Shown: positions 1 to 8,630, counted from the first letter of the stretch. The stretch is 64,000 nucleotides of DNA from Streptomyces avicenniae (GCF_000719135.1 NZ_JOEK01000001.1:496001-560000); one strand, 5' to 3'. The notes: generated from the sequence alone by a model not told the origin. Numbers and translations are program-made.

Positions 1-56
1 AAGCCTAACGGCGCACACGCCGTCCGGCCGCCTGTAGGGCCGACATCCCTCGGCCG

Positions 57-380
57 TCAGTCCAGCCAGCCGTTCCAGAAGCCGCCGTTCGCCAGCCCGA
101 TGTAGAGGCCCACCCCGGCCGCGCCGAGGCCGATCACCGTCACGAAGCGCTGCGCCGTCGTGGCGGAGTGCATCTGGGTCCAGCCGCCCGCCAGCAGACC
201 GGCGACGCCGACCCAGGCGCTGATGATGTGGAGACCGGAGAAGATCGCCGTGATGGCCGCCGCGGCGCCGAGCGCCAGGGTCAGGAAGGCCAGCCGGTTC
301 TCCCTCGGGTGGGGTCGGCCATCGGTGTTCATCCAGGATCCGGCACGGGCCAGCGGTCCGTGCTGCGCGGCCTGAGCCAT
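57..380 (-). CDS. small membrane protein, function unknown
   Basis: A 107-residue protein. The start was set at the ATG at 380 because a GGAGG lies about 8 bases upstream; a longer reading from 422 has no such site. The N-terminal third is polar (residues 1-29), followed by three hydrophobic stretches (roughly 30-48, 51-66 and 73-92), so it should sit in the cytoplasmic membrane with a short polar head. It is divergent from rpsF, about 220 bases away. I do not recognise a family; the position beside rpsF suggests a conserved Streptomyces membrane protein of unknown role. Confidence 0.75.
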   Translation of the reverse strand: MAQAAQHGPLARAGSWMNTDGRPHPRENRLAFLTLALGAAAAITAIFSGLHIISAWVGVAGLLAGGWTQMHSATTAQRFVTVIGLGAAGVGLYIGLANGGFWNGWLD

Positions 381-464
381 GCGGGGCACCTCCAGGACAG
401 GGGGGACGTGCGGGTACGACACCTTTGTCCGCTCTCTCCAGGGTGCTCCTCGCTCCGCCCCGAT

Positions 465-566
465 TTCAACCGGAAGGGCAACGCCAGGTACGGTGTACTG
501 TCCGCCCTTCCGTCACCGGACGGTGCGGGCACGCATCACGACCCTCCTGCCACGGAACGACCGTGG
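465..566 (+). promoter_or_regulatory. putative rpsF promoter and leader hairpin
   Basis: TTCAAC (465-470) and TACGGT (489-494) are separated by 18 bases and could form a vegetative promoter for the rpsF operon. Downstream, CCACGG (550-555) and CCGTGG (561-566) form a perfect 6-bp hairpin with a 5-base loop about 15 bases before the rpsF ribosome binding site. Many bacteria control rpsF-rpsR by binding of the S6:S18 complex to a leader hairpin; whether this hairpin is that element is inference. Confidence 0.3.
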
Positions 567-597
567 CCGCCTGAGTCCGAAGGAGGTGGGTTTACGC

Positions 598-888
598 ATG
601 CGTCACTACGAGCTGATGGTGATCCTCGACCCCGAGCTTGAGGAGCGCGCTGTCGCCCCCCTGATCGACAGCTTCATGACCGTCGTCCGCGAGGGCAACG
701 GCAAGGTCGAGAAGGTGGACACCTGGGGCCGTCGCCGGCTCGCCTACGAGATCAACAAGAAGCCCGAGGGCATCTACTCCGTCATCGACCTCCAGGCCGA
801 GCCGGCTGTCGTCAAGGAGCTCGACCGCCAGCTCAACCTGAACGAGTCGGTCATGCGGACGAAGGTCCTCCGCCCCGCCACGCACTGA
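598..888 (+). CDS. rpsF: 30S ribosomal protein S6
   Basis: S6 of the small ribosomal subunit platform, where it pairs with S18 (encoded 760 bases downstream). The 96-residue product has the usual length and opens with the conserved [17 protein letters not shown]. The motifs [12 protein letters not shown] and [10 protein letters not shown] are also typical. AGGAGG at 581-586 lies 11 bases before the ATG, which rules out longer upstream readings. It is the first gene of rpsF-ssb-rpsR-rplI; the 143-base gap to ssb is long enough for a second promoter there. Confidence 0.98.
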   Translation: MRHYELMVILDPELEERAVAPLIDSFMTVVREGNGKVEKVDTWGRRRLAYEINKKPEGIYSVIDLQAEPAVVKELDRQLNLNESVMRTKVLRPATH

Positions 889-1031
889 ACGGCTGCTGAG
901 TCCCCGGTCGGCGAGCATCGCTCGGCGGGCGACGGGACGGCCGGGAACGTCCGGCATAGCGAGTAGCACTGTCAGTGCCGTAGGCCATCATCGCAGCAAC
1001 AGCAGTTAACCCCCGCCGAGAGGTTCCCCCA

Positions 1032-1607
1032 ATGGCAGGCGAGACCGTCATCACGGTCGTCGGCAACCTGGTCGATGACCCCGAGCTGCGCTTCACCCCG
1101 TCCGGGGCGGCGGTCGCGAAGTTCCGTGTCGCGTCCACCCCGCGCGTGTTGGACCGGCAGACCAGCGAGTGGCGGGACGGCGAGAGCCTCTTCCTCACCT
1201 GCTCGGTCTGGCGCCAGGCGGCGGAGAACGTCGCCGAGTCCCTGACCAAGGGGACGCGCGTCATCGTGCAGGGCCGCCTCAAGCAGCGGACCTACGAGGA
1301 CCGCGACGGTGTCAAGCGCACGGTCTACGAGCTTGAGGTGGACGAGGTCGGCGCCAGCCTGCGCAACGCCACGGCCAAGGTCACCCGTGCCACCGGGCGC
1401 GGCGGCCAGGGCGGCGGCGGTGGCGGCTGGGGCGGTCCTGAGGGCGGTGGCGGCCAGGGCGGCCGTGGTGGTCAGGGAGCGCCCGCGGGCGACCCCTGGG
1501 CCACCGGTGCCCCGGCCGGCGGCCAGCAGGGCGGTGGCCAGGGCGGCGGCGGTGGCGGCTGGGGCGGTGGCTCCGGCGGTGGCTACTCGGACGAGCCGCC
1601 GTTCTGA
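1032..1607 (+). CDS. ssb: single-stranded DNA-binding protein
   Basis: Essential SSB that coats single-stranded DNA at replication forks and during repair. The 191-residue protein has an OB-fold in about residues 1-115 ([20 protein letters not shown]; later [17 protein letters not shown]). A glycine-rich linker of about 60 residues follows, and the C-terminus is the acidic tip SDEPPF that recruits partner proteins. GAGAGG precedes the ATG. Its place between rpsF and rpsR is the classical arrangement and marks this as the essential SSB rather than a sporulation or plasmid paralogue. The long Gly linker is usual for Streptomyces. Confidence 0.98.
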   Translation: MAGETVITVVGNLVDDPELRFTPSGAAVAKFRVASTPRVLDRQTSEWRDGESLFLTCSVWRQAAENVAESLTKGTRVIVQGRLKQRTYEDRDGVKRTVYELEVDEVGASLRNATAKVTRATGRGGQGGGGGGWGGPEGGGGQGGRGGQGAPAGDPWATGAPAGGQQGGGQGGGGGGWGGGSGGGYSDEPPF

Positions 1608-1651
1608 CGGCTCTCATCCACACTTCTGTTTGAACTCACCGGAGAAACACC

Positions 1652-1888
1652 ATGGCGAAGCCGCCTGCGCGCAAGCCCAAGAAGAAGGTCTGCGTCTTCT
1701 GCAAGGAGAAGATCTCCTACGTTGACTACAAGGACACGAACCTGCTGCGGAAGTTCATCTCCGACCGCGGCAAGATCCGTGCCCGCCGGGTGACCGGCAA
1801 CTGCACCCAGCACCAGCGCGATGTCGCCACGGCGGTCAAGAACAGCCGCGAGATGGCGCTGCTCCCCTACACCTCGACCGCGCGATAA
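1652..1888 (+). CDS. rpsR: 30S ribosomal protein S18 (zinc-containing type)
   Basis: S18, partner of S6 on the 30S platform; 78 residues. It keeps the cysteines of the zinc-binding (C+) form: CVFC near residue 15 and CTQH near residue 51. Streptomyces genomes usually also carry a cysteine-free paralogue repressed by the zinc regulator Zur. This copy, in the rpsF operon, is the housekeeping zinc-requiring one. It lies 44 bases after ssb, with a GGAG sequence about 9 bases before the ATG. Confidence 0.97.
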   Translation: MAKPPARKPKKKVCVFCKEKISYVDYKDTNLLRKFISDRGKIRARRVTGNCTQHQRDVATAVKNSREMALLPYTSTAR

Positions 1889-1909
1889 GGACAGGGTGGT
1901 TCACGCATC

Positions 1910-2359
1910 ATGAAGATCATCCTGACCCATGAGGTCTCCGGCCTCGGCGCGCCCGGCGACGTCGTCGAGGTGAAGGACGGGTACGCCCGTAACTACCTGC
2001 TGCCCCGCGGCGTGGCGATCCGCTGGACCCGTGGTGGCCAGAAGGACGTCGAGCAGATCAGGCGCGGTCGCAAGATCCGCGAGATCGCCTCGATCGAGCA
2101 GGCCAACGAGGTCAAGAGCCAGCTGGAGGGCGTCACGGTCCGGCTGAAGGTCCGCGCCGGTACCGGCGGTCGGCTCTTCGGCTCGGTGACCCCCTCGGAC
2201 ATCGCGTCGGCCGTGAAGACGGCCGGTGGTCCCGACGTGGACAAGCGCCGCATCGAGCTGACCACCCCGATCAAGGCCCTCGGCACGCACCGGATCTCCG
2301 TCCGGCTGCACCCCGAGGTCGTCGCGAACGTCGGCCTCCAGGTGGACGCCGCGAAGTGA
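1910..2359 (+). CDS. rplI: 50S ribosomal protein L9
   Basis: L9 of the large subunit, 149 residues as expected. The N-terminal RNA-binding lobe has the signature G-(x)[19 protein letters not shown] (residues 12-34). A long helix with [11 protein letters not shown] follows, then the C-terminal lobe with [14 protein letters not shown]. It starts 21 bases after rpsR, closes the ribosomal operon, and is followed by a strong hairpin terminator. Confidence 0.97.
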   Translation: MKIILTHEVSGLGAPGDVVEVKDGYARNYLLPRGVAIRWTRGGQKDVEQIRRGRKIREIASIEQANEVKSQLEGVTVRLKVRAGTGGRLFGSVTPSDIASAVKTAGGPDVDKRRIELTTPIKALGTHRISVRLHPEVVANVGLQVDAAK

Positions 2360-2366
2360 CACGTCC

Positions 2367-2402
2367 GATGGCCGCGTCCCGCTTCGGCGGGGCGCGGCCA
2401 TC
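2367..2402. terminator. bidirectional hairpin terminator after rplI
   Basis: A 36-base dyad directly after the rplI stop: a 10-bp stem (GATGGCCGCG with CGCGGCCATC), a T.G pair, then CCCGC/GCGGG closed by a TTCG tetraloop. There is no T tract, as is usual for Streptomyces terminators. It lies between rplI and the converging MATE gene and probably serves both. Confidence 0.8.
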
Positions 2403-2443
2403 GTCGTGCGACGGGGCGTGGGCGGGCCGGTCCCCGCGCCGTC

Positions 2444-3775
2444 TCAGGCGCGTGCGGCTCCGGTGACCACCCAGCGGCCCGTCCGCGCGCGCAGGGTCAG
2501 CGTGACGAGCCTGATGGCCATCATCAGGCCGCCGAAGACCCACCACAGCGCCGTGACCCCGCCGCCCAGCGGGCGTACCAGGAGCACGGCGGGGGTGAAC
2601 AGCGCGAGCGTCAGCAGCATGGCCCGCGCCAGGTACGGCCCGTCGCCCGCTCCCGTCAGGACGCCGTCCAGGACGAACACGATCCCCGCGACCGGCTGGC
2701 AGAGCGCCACCACCAGGAGGACCGGCAGCAGGTGGTCGCGTACGTCGGCGTCACCCGTGAACAGGAGCAGCAGCACGGGGCTCGCCGCGGCCGTCAGCGC
2801 GCCGAGCACGGTGCCGGAGACGATGCCCCAGCGCACCATGCGGGCGCAGGCGGAGCGCGCGCCCGTGGCGTCGCCCGCGCCGAGGTAGCGCCCGATGATG
2901 GCCTGGCCCGCTATCGCTATGGCGTCCAGGGCGAAGGCGAGGAGCGTCCAGACGGTCAGCGCGATCTGATGGGCGGCGATGTCGGCGTCGCCCAGGCGGG
3001 CGGCCACGGCGGTGGTCAGCAGGAGGACGGCGCGCAGCGAGAGCGTGCGCACCAGCAGCGGGATCCCGGCCCTGGCGCTGCCGAGGATGCCCACGGCGCT
3101 GGGCCGCAGGTCGGCACCGTGCGCGCGGGCTCCCCTGAGGACGACGCGGAGGTACGCGGCGGCCATGCCGAACTGCGCGAGGACGGTGCCCCAGGCCGAT
3201 CCGGCGATGCCGAGGTCCAGGCCGTAGACGAAGAGCGCGTTGAGCGCGATGTTTCCCGTGAAACCGGCGAGGGCGACGTACAGGGGCGTGCGGGTGTCCT
3301 GCAGTCCGCGCAGGATTCCGGTGGCGGCGAGGACCATCAGCATGGCGGGCACGCCGACGGCGCTCACGCGCAGGTAGGTCGTCGCGTAGGGGGCGGCGGT
3401 CGGGGAGGCGCCGAAGAGATCGACCAGGGCGGGCGCGGTCGGCAGGACGACGGCGAGCAGGACGGCCCCGAGGAGCAGGGCGAGCCAGATGCCGTCCATC
3501 CCACGGCGGATGGCGGTGGCCGGGTCGTCGGCGCCGATGCTGCGGGACACGGCCGCGGTGGTCGCGTAGGCGAGGAAGACGAAGACGTTCACGACGGTGC
3601 CGAGGAGCGCCGCGGCGACGCCGAGACCCGCGAGCTGCGGGGTCCCGAGGTGACCGATCATGGCGCTGTCGGCCATCAGGAAGAGCGGTTCGGCGACCAG
3701 GGCGCCGAAGGCGGGCAGGGCGAGTGCGAGGATCTCCCGGTCCTGACGGCGTCGGGTGGGGACAGGGGCGGGCAT
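2444..3775 (-). CDS. MATE family multidrug efflux transporter (DinF-like)
   Basis: Integral membrane exporter of the multidrug and toxic compound extrusion (MATE) superfamily, which swaps Na+ or H+ for cationic compounds. The 443-residue protein shows about 12 hydrophobic segments and the family patterns ALPAFGALVAEPLFLMAD near the N-terminus, the repeat-like PLLVRTLSLRA in the second half, and DAIAIAGQAIIGRYLGAGD near residue 280. The ATG at 3775 was preferred over a start 24 codons earlier because that extension is polar and unlike the family. It lies between rplI and dnaB; I recall a dinF-like MATE gene at the same place in S. coelicolor. Substrate unknown. Confidence 0.9.
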   Translation of the reverse strand: MPAPVPTRRRQDREILALALPAFGALVAEPLFLMADSAMIGHLGTPQLAGLGVAAALLGTVVNVFVFLAYATTAAVSRSIGADDPATAIRRGMDGIWLALLLGAVLLAVVLPTAPALVDLFGASPTAAPYATTYLRVSAVGVPAMLMVLAATGILRGLQDTRTPLYVALAGFTGNIALNALFVYGLDLGIAGSAWGTVLAQFGMAAAYLRVVLRGARAHGADLRPSAVGILGSARAGIPLLVRTLSLRAVLLLTTAVAARLGDADIAAHQIALTVWTLLAFALDAIAIAGQAIIGRYLGAGDATGARSACARMVRWGIVSGTVLGALTAAASPVLLLLFTGDADVRDHLLPVLLVVALCQPVAGIVFVLDGVLTGAGDGPYLARAMLLTLALFTPAVLLVRPLGGGVTALWWVFGGLMMAIRLVTLTLRARTGRWVVTGAARA

Positions 3776-3961
3776 GGGGTGATCCAAACATCCACAGGTA
3801 ATAGATGCAATGGGTACTGAGTCCTTACCTGGCGGACGTGGTGACATGTCCGCGCGCAGTGTTCGGTCCGTTCCGGTACTCGATCCCCAACTTTTTTCCG
3901 GCCGTGGGCGTGGATCGGTAAAAGTGCAGGTCAGAGGGCTTTTTAGATGATCTTGGTCAGG

Positions 3962-4059
3962 TTCTCCACAGGCGCGCCCCGGTTGTCCACCGCTTCGTCC
4001 ACAGGAATCGGGCCGTCATCCACAGGGTCTGATCTGAAATCCACATAGCCTGTGGATAA
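3962..4059. promoter_or_regulatory. cluster of six DnaA-box-like sequences
   Basis: Six 9-mers resemble the Streptomyces DnaA box TTGTCCACA. They are TTCTCCACA (3962-3970), TTGTCCACC (3983-3991), TCGTCCACA (3995-4003), TCATCCACA (4016-4024), AAATCCACA (4037-4045) and the inverted TGTGGATAA (4051-4059). The last is the reverse complement of TTATCCACA, a perfect E. coli-type box. Five point the same way and one is opposite. The last box ends 6 bases before the proposed dnaB -35 element, so bound DnaA could act directly on dnaB transcription or titrate DnaA. Confidence 0.65.
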
Positions 4060-4064
4060 CTTGG

Positions 4065-4093
4065 TTGGTCCTCCCCTCGTGTGCCCGTACCGT
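4065..4093 (+). promoter_or_regulatory. putative dnaB promoter
   Basis: TTGGTC (4065-4070) and TACCGT (4088-4093) are separated by 17 bases, a reasonable fit to a principal-sigma (HrdB) promoter, about 90 bases before the dnaB start. No transcript data support it; the assignment rests on pattern and position. Confidence 0.4.
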
Positions 4094-4184
4094 AGGTGCC
4101 CGCACCGGCCGCTGGATGTCAGAGCTGTGCCGTATCAAAGAAGGACAGCACGGCGGATTTCCGGGCCGGGAGGAGGCGGGATCG

Positions 4185-5624
4185 ATGGCTGATCTCGAAC
4201 ACGCGGGACCCTCGTGGGACGACCTCGGGTCGGAGGAGCACGCGGAGGTCGCACGGCCTCGGCAGAGCGCCGAGGAGGGCATGGACGAACGCTCCGCGTT
4301 CGAACGTCTGCCCCCACAGGACCTCGCCGCGGAACAGTCCGTCCTCGGCGGCATGCTGCTCTCGAAGGACGCGATCGCCGAGGTGGTCGAGGTCCTGCGC
4401 GGCCAGGACTTCTACAAGCCGGCGCACGAAATGATCTACAGCGCCATCCTGGATCTCTATGCCAAGGGCGAGCCGGCCGACCCGATCACCATCGCGGCCG
4501 AGCTGACGAAACGCGGCGAACTGGCCAAGGTCGGTGGCGCCGGGTACGTGCACTCGCTGGTCCACATGGTCCCCACGGCGGCGAACGCCGAGTACTACGC
4601 CGAGATCGTCCACGACCGCGCCGTCCTGCGTCGCCTGGTGCAGGCGGGGACGCGCATCACGCAGATGGGATACGCGGCGGACGGCGACGTCGATGACATC
4701 GTCAACTCGGCCCAGGCCGAGATCTACGCCGTCACCGAGCAGCGCACCGCCGAGGACTACCTGCCGCTCGGCGACATCATGGAGGGCGCGCTCGACGAGA
4801 TCGAGGCCATCAGCAACCGCAGCGGCGAGATGACCGGTGTGCCCACCGGCTTCACCGACCTCGACTCCCTGACGAACGGGCTGCATCCCGGCCAGATGAT
4901 CGTCATCGCCGCCCGCCCCGCGATGGGAAAGTCCACCCTGGCCCTCGACTTCGCGCGCGCCTGCTCGATCAAGCACAAACTGCCCAGCGTGATCTTCTCC
5001 CTGGAGATGGGGCGCAACGAGATCGCCATGCGCCTGCTCTCGGCCGAGGCCCGGGTGGCGCTGCACCACATGCGCTCGGGCAGCATGACGGACGAGGACT
5101 GGAACCGGCTGGCCCGCCAGATGGCCGAGGTGAACGAGGCGCCGCTCTTCATCGACGACTCGCCGAACCTCTCGATGATGGAGATCCGGGCGAAGTGCCG
5201 TCGGCTGAAGCAGCGCAGTGACCTCCAGCTTGTCGTCATCGACTACCTCCAGCTCATGCAGAGCGGCGGCAGCAGACGGCCGGAGAGCCGTCAGCAGGAG
5301 GTCTCGGAGATGTCCAGGAACCTCAAGCTCCTCGCGAAGGAGCTGGAGGTCCCGGTGGTGGCGCTGTCGCAGCTGAACCGTGGTCCCGAACAGCGCACCG
5401 ACAAGAAGCCGATGGTGTCCGACCTGCGGGAGTCGGGCTCCATCGAGCAGGACGCCGACATGGTCATCCTGCTGCACCGTGAGGACGCCTACGAGAAGGA
5501 GTCCCCGCGCGCGGGGGAGGCCGACCTGATCGTGGCCAAGCACCGTAACGGCCCGACGGCCACCATCACCGTCGCCTTCCAGGGCCACTACTCCCGCTTC
5601 GTGAACATGGAAGGCGGCTTCTGA
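4185..5624 (+). CDS. dnaB: replicative DNA helicase DnaB
   Basis: Hexameric 5'-3' helicase that opens the chromosomal replication fork. The 479-residue protein has the N-terminal primase-interacting domain (LPPQDLAAEQSVLGGMLLS near residue 40). The RecA-like domain has Walker A (ARPAMGKST near residue 245), Walker B (LQLVVIDYLQLM), and the arginine-finger region with LNRGPEQRTDKKP and SDLRESGSIEQDADMV. There is no intein. The ATG at 4185 follows GGAGG, and the acidic first 35 residues are typical of Streptomyces DnaB. Transcribed alone from the DnaA-box-rich region. Confidence 0.97.
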   Translation: MADLEHAGPSWDDLGSEEHAEVARPRQSAEEGMDERSAFERLPPQDLAAEQSVLGGMLLSKDAIAEVVEVLRGQDFYKPAHEMIYSAILDLYAKGEPADPITIAAELTKRGELAKVGGAGYVHSLVHMVPTAANAEYYAEIVHDRAVLRRLVQAGTRITQMGYAADGDVDDIVNSAQAEIYAVTEQRTAEDYLPLGDIMEGALDEIEAISNRSGEMTGVPTGFTDLDSLTNGLHPGQMIVIAARPAMGKSTLALDFARACSIKHKLPSVIFSLEMGRNEIAMRLLSAEARVALHHMRSGSMTDEDWNRLARQMAEVNEAPLFIDDSPNLSMMEIRAKCRRLKQRSDLQLVVIDYLQLMQSGGSRRPESRQQEVSEMSRNLKLLAKELEVPVVALSQLNRGPEQRTDKKPMVSDLRESGSIEQDADMVILLHREDAYEKESPRAGEADLIVAKHRNGPTATITVAFQGHYSRFVNMEGGF

Positions 5625-5792
5625 GCCGAGGTGTTCGGCCGTGCATCTCGGCACCCGGGGGCGCGTGGCCTGTGCAGGGCCGAAACAGCCTGGCCCGCGG
5701 GAGCGTCCGCCCCCTAGCGTAAGTGCTCGTGACCGGCGGCGCGTGGCGCGTCCGACCTCGGGATACCTGCGGTGACGGTCTGAACTGGACGG

Positions 5793-7271
5793 ATGACAAT
5801 GGTCGATGGTGCGCCCGCGCGGTCCGAGGCCGCCGAGGAGGGCATATTCTCTCGGCGCCACAGGACCGCCACAGCCAGCTTCGCCGCGGTGATGTTCCTC
5901 ACCGGCTTCGCGGCCCTCGCCGTCATCCCGATCCTCCCGACGGCGGCGCGGGACCTGGACGGCGTCTCCCTGTTCCCGCTGGTGGCGGGCTGCTTCGTGG
6001 CGGCGAGCCTGCTGGGCGGGGTCCTCAGCGGTCACTGGGCGGACCGCTCCGGGGCGCGCGGCCCGCTGGCGGCGGGCTTGGCGCTGACGGTGGTCACCCT
6101 GGTGGTCTCGGCGACCAGCACGTCCATCTGGCAGCTCGCGGGCGGGCGCTTCCTCGACGGGCTGGCCGCGGGCATGGTCGCGGTGGCGATCAACACGGCC
6201 ATCGGCCAGACGTACCCGGAACGGCTGCGGCCCCGTGTGCTGGCCTTGATGAGCGCGTGCTGGATCGTCCCGTCGCTGGCGGGGCCTCCGGTGGCCGGGC
6301 TGGTGTCCGAGTGGTGGTCCTGGCGGCTGGTGTTCTTCGGCCTGGCCGCTCTGACCCTGGTTCCGGCGCTCGTGCTGGTGGGTGTGCTGCGGGGTGATTC
6401 CTGGCACAGGAGGGCCGAGCCGCCGGACGGCGCCGCGTCCCGTCCGCCGTTGCTGCTCGCCTCGTTGGTGAGCCTGGGGGCCGCGCTGGGGCAGTACGGC
6501 GTGTCCGGCTGGGACGCGCGGCACCTGCTCTTCGCGGCCGGGGGCGCCTGTCTTCTCGTGCTGTTCGCGCCACGGCTGCTGCCCCGGGGCACATGGCGGG
6601 CGGTCCGCGGTCTCCCGGCCACGGTGTTGCTGCACGGCCTGGCCGCCGGAACGTACTTCACGATCGAGGCGTTCGTGCCGCTGATGCTGATCACGGAGCG
6701 GGGGGTGACCGGGGTGGGGATCGGCCTGGCGTTCACCGGGGCCGCCGTGACGTGGGCCGCCGCCTCCTGGGTGCAGGGGCGCCTGCTGGAGGACCAGCCC
6801 CGGCATCGGCTGGTCGCGGTGGGCGCGCTCGTGATGGTGGTGGCGGTCGCGCTGGCCGTGCTGGGGACCTTCCCCGCAGTACCGGCTCTCACCGCCGCCT
6901 CTGCGATGCCGGTGGCAGCGGTCGGCATGGGACTGCTGGCGCCCTCCCTGACGGTGCTGTCCCTCGCGCACAGTCCGCTCGGTCGGCAGGGCTACGCGAG
7001 CAGTGCGATGCAGACCAACCAAAATCTGGGGCAGGTCACGGTCATGGCCCTGTCCTCCGGCGTGCTCACCGCGGGCCTGGGGATCGGCGTGGCCGAACTG
7101 GTCGGCTACCGAGCAGCCTTCGGATTGCTGTTCGTGCCGACCCTCCTGATCGTTCTGCTGGCCGGGCGTGCCCGCAGGGTCGGCGCCACCACCAGCACCG
7201 CCGTCGCCGGTCAGCTCGGTGCACGGTCTCCGGCCGACGGCGAGGTCGGTGTGGGCACGGCGGAGGCATAG
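5793..7271 (+). CDS. MFS transporter
   Basis: Major facilitator superfamily exporter, 492 residues. After a short polar N-terminus it shows about 12-14 hydrophobic segments. The conserved loop after the second helix reads GHWADRSGARGPLAAG (MFS motif A, G-x3-DRxG-R). Helices four and five carry GRFLDGLAAGMVAVAINTAIGQ. It is likely a drug or metabolite exporter driven by the proton gradient; substrate unknown. The start has no strong ribosome binding site, and the ATG at 5799 is an alternative. The gene converges on the SDR gene, with a parS-type site between their 3' ends. Confidence 0.85.
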   Translation: MTMVDGAPARSEAAEEGIFSRRHRTATASFAAVMFLTGFAALAVIPILPTAARDLDGVSLFPLVAGCFVAASLLGGVLSGHWADRSGARGPLAAGLALTVVTLVVSATSTSIWQLAGGRFLDGLAAGMVAVAINTAIGQTYPERLRPRVLALMSACWIVPSLAGPPVAGLVSEWWSWRLVFFGLAALTLVPALVLVGVLRGDSWHRRAEPPDGAASRPPLLLASLVSLGAALGQYGVSGWDARHLLFAAGGACLLVLFAPRLLPRGTWRAVRGLPATVLLHGLAAGTYFTIEAFVPLMLITERGVTGVGIGLAFTGAAVTWAAASWVQGRLLEDQPRHRLVAVGALVMVVAVALAVLGTFPAVPALTAASAMPVAAVGMGLLAPSLTVLSLAHSPLGRQGYASSAMQTNQNLGQVTVMALSSGVLTAGLGIGVAELVGYRAAFGLLFVPTLLIVLLAGRARRVGATTSTAVAGQLGARSPADGEVGVGTAEA

Positions 7272-7297
7272 CGACGGGCGGGCGAGTCCGGACGAGC

Positions 7298-7321
7298 GCG
7301 GTGTTTCACGTGAAACACCGC
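7298..7321. promoter_or_regulatory. parS site (ParB/Spo0J binding palindrome)
   Basis: The core GTTTCACGTGAAAC (7303-7316) is the streptomycete parS consensus and sits in a perfect 24-bp palindrome. ParB binds such sites near oriC and spreads to build the segregation complex. The site lies between two converging 3' ends, where it would not disturb coding or promoters. Location near dnaB agrees with the clustering of parS around oriC. Confidence 0.85.
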
Positions 7322-7338
7322 ACTCGCGGGAAAAGCCG

Positions 7339-8055
7339 TCAACGTGTCGTATGGGCTCCACCGTTCACATGAAGCGTCTGTCCCGTGATGTGCCGGGCGC
7401 CCGGCGAGGCGAGGAAGAACGCCGTCTCCGCGATGTCCGCCGGTGTCCCCGGCCGCTTGTTGTGGGTCTCCTCGACCAGCGCCGTGCGCCGGGCATCGCT
7501 GAGCGCGCCCCCGAAGAAATTGGTCTCATCGACAAAGCCCGCCGCGATGACATTGCTGGTCACCCCGCGCGGGGCCAACTGGGCGGACAGAAAGGTGTGC
7601 CAGGCCGAGAGCGCGGCCTTGGCCGCGCCGTAGGAGCCGCCACGCCGTTCCGCGCCGATGGAGCCGATGCTGATCACGGCACTGCCCTCGGCCAGTTTCT
7701 CCTGGAACGCGGTGGTGGTGAGCACCGCGCTGAGGAGGTTCAGCTCCAGATCCGCGCGCCACCGCGCCGCGTGGGCCGCCATGGGTGACAGACCGTCCGT
7801 CGGGGGATCGGCGAGGCCGCCCGCCGCGTTGACCAGCACATCGACGTGTGTGAACTGCTCCGCGAGTGCGGCGATCTGCTCGGGGTCCGTGCCGTCGCAG
7901 GCGATCCCCCGCGCACCGATGGACTTCGCCGTGGCCTCGACGGTCCCGGGGCTGCGGCCGGTGATCGTGACCTCGGCCCCGGCGGCGGCGAACAGTTGGG
8001 CGGTGGCGCGACCGATTCCGCTGGTACCGCCGGTGATGAGGACGATTCGGGGCAT
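7339..8055 (-). CDS. SDR family oxidoreductase
   Basis: NAD(P)-dependent short-chain dehydrogenase/reductase, 238 residues, the classical size. The cofactor motif TGGTSGIG is at residues 8-15, NAAG near residue 77, the catalytic serine in ISIGSIG, and the YxxxK pair in SYGAAK near residue 143. A C-terminal TGQTLHVNGG closes the fold. The substrate cannot be read from the sequence. It is divergent from a MarR-type gene 59 bases away, with an inverted repeat between them, so it is probably controlled by that regulator. Confidence 0.88.
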   Translation of the reverse strand: MPRIVLITGGTSGIGRATAQLFAAAGAEVTITGRSPGTVEATAKSIGARGIACDGTDPEQIAALAEQFTHVDVLVNAAGGLADPPTDGLSPMAAHAARWRADLELNLLSAVLTTTAFQEKLAEGSAVISIGSIGAERRGGSYGAAKAALSAWHTFLSAQLAPRGVTSNVIAAGFVDETNFFGGALSDARRTALVEETHNKRPGTPADIAETAFFLASPGARHITGQTLHVNGGAHTTR

Positions 8056-8075
8056 CTCGCGCTCCTCTGCTAATG

Positions 8076-8087
8076 TTTAGACCTAAA
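8076..8087. promoter_or_regulatory. candidate MarR operator (SDR/MarR divergent region)
   Basis: TTTAGACCTAAA is an AT-rich near-palindrome (TTTAG/CTAAA) in the 59-base region between the divergent SDR and MarR starts, where a bound dimer could control both. Confidence 0.5.
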
Positions 8088-8114
8088 TGATTCTAGGACA
8101 GAGGAGACGGTGCC

Positions 8115-8630
8115 ATGGGCGAGTTGCGGGCGCCGTACCCCGTCACCGAGATCGCCGCCGCCTGGCAGCGGGAGCGGCCCGGGACACCGACCGGATCGAT
8201 CGAGATCGTGACGCCGATCCTGTGGCTCGCGAAGCTGTTCTCGGACGACCGGGCCCGCGTGCTGCGTGAGGCGGGCATCGACGCGGCGACGCTCGACCTG
8301 CTCTCGGTCCTGCGGCGGTCCGGCGCGCCGTACGTCCTGACGACCCGGGAGATCGCGCGGCGGACGCTTGTGACGGCCGGGGCGGTCTCGCAGCGCGTGG
8401 CGCGCGCCGAGCGGCAGGGGCTCGTCACCCGGGCGCCCGGCGCGGAGGGACACCGTTCGGTCGAGGTGACCCTGACGCGCGCCGGGCACGCACTCGTCGA
8501 GCGTTCCGTGGACGCGGTGCTGGAGCGGGAGGTGACGCTCATCGCCTCGCTGTCCACGCAGGAACGGGCGGCGCTCGCGCTGCTGCTCGACCACCTCTTC
8601 ACCGACGTACGGGCCCGTACCGCCGAGTGA
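8115..8630 (+). CDS. MarR family transcriptional regulator
   Basis: A 171-residue winged-helix regulator. The core runs from about residue 55 to 135: TLDLLSVLRRSG, then the recognition helix region TREIARRTLVTAGAVSQRVARAERQGLVTR, and the wing SVEVTLTRAGHALVERS. The N-terminal 45 residues (ending near PTGSIEIVTPILWLAK) are longer than usual and resemble the extension seen in several streptomycete MarR proteins. The ATG follows GAGGAG. It is most likely a ligand-responsive repressor of the divergent SDR gene and of itself. Confidence 0.88.
   Translation: MGELRAPYPVTEIAAAWQRERPGTPTGSIEIVTPILWLAKLFSDDRARVLREAGIDAATLDLLSVLRRSGAPYVLTTREIARRTLVTAGAVSQRVARAERQGLVTRAPGAEGHRSVEVTLTRAGHALVERSVDAVLEREVTLIASLSTQERAALALLLDHLFTDVRARTAE

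Larger units (their letters stand above)
3776..4184. other. 409-base intergenic region between MATE and dnaB
   Basis: This region separates the divergent MATE and dnaB genes. It is markedly less GC-rich than its surroundings and holds a DnaA-box-like cluster (3962-4059) and a putative dnaB promoter (4065-4093). An extra single TCCACA-type sequence (ACATCCACA, 3788-3796) lies near the MATE start. No credible open reading frame was seen in it. Confidence 0.7.

Noticed and set aside
3251..3264. GTTTCCCGTGAAAC in the MATE gene, one mismatch from parS
   Set aside because: The mismatch is in the palindrome's central half and breaks the symmetry; single-mismatch copies are expected by chance, so it was not called a site. 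ParB ChIP would settle it.
3962..4059. Possible chromosomal origin (oriC)
   Set aside because: Only six boxes and no dnaA or dnaN adjacent; streptomycete oriC has many more boxes between those two genes.
4119..7361. Very long minus-strand open frame (over 1,000 codons) across dnaB and the MFS gene
   Set aside because: Antisense frames without stops are normal in 73% GC DNA; composition is arginine/proline/histidine-rich and no homology is visible, while the plus-strand genes have strong family motifs.
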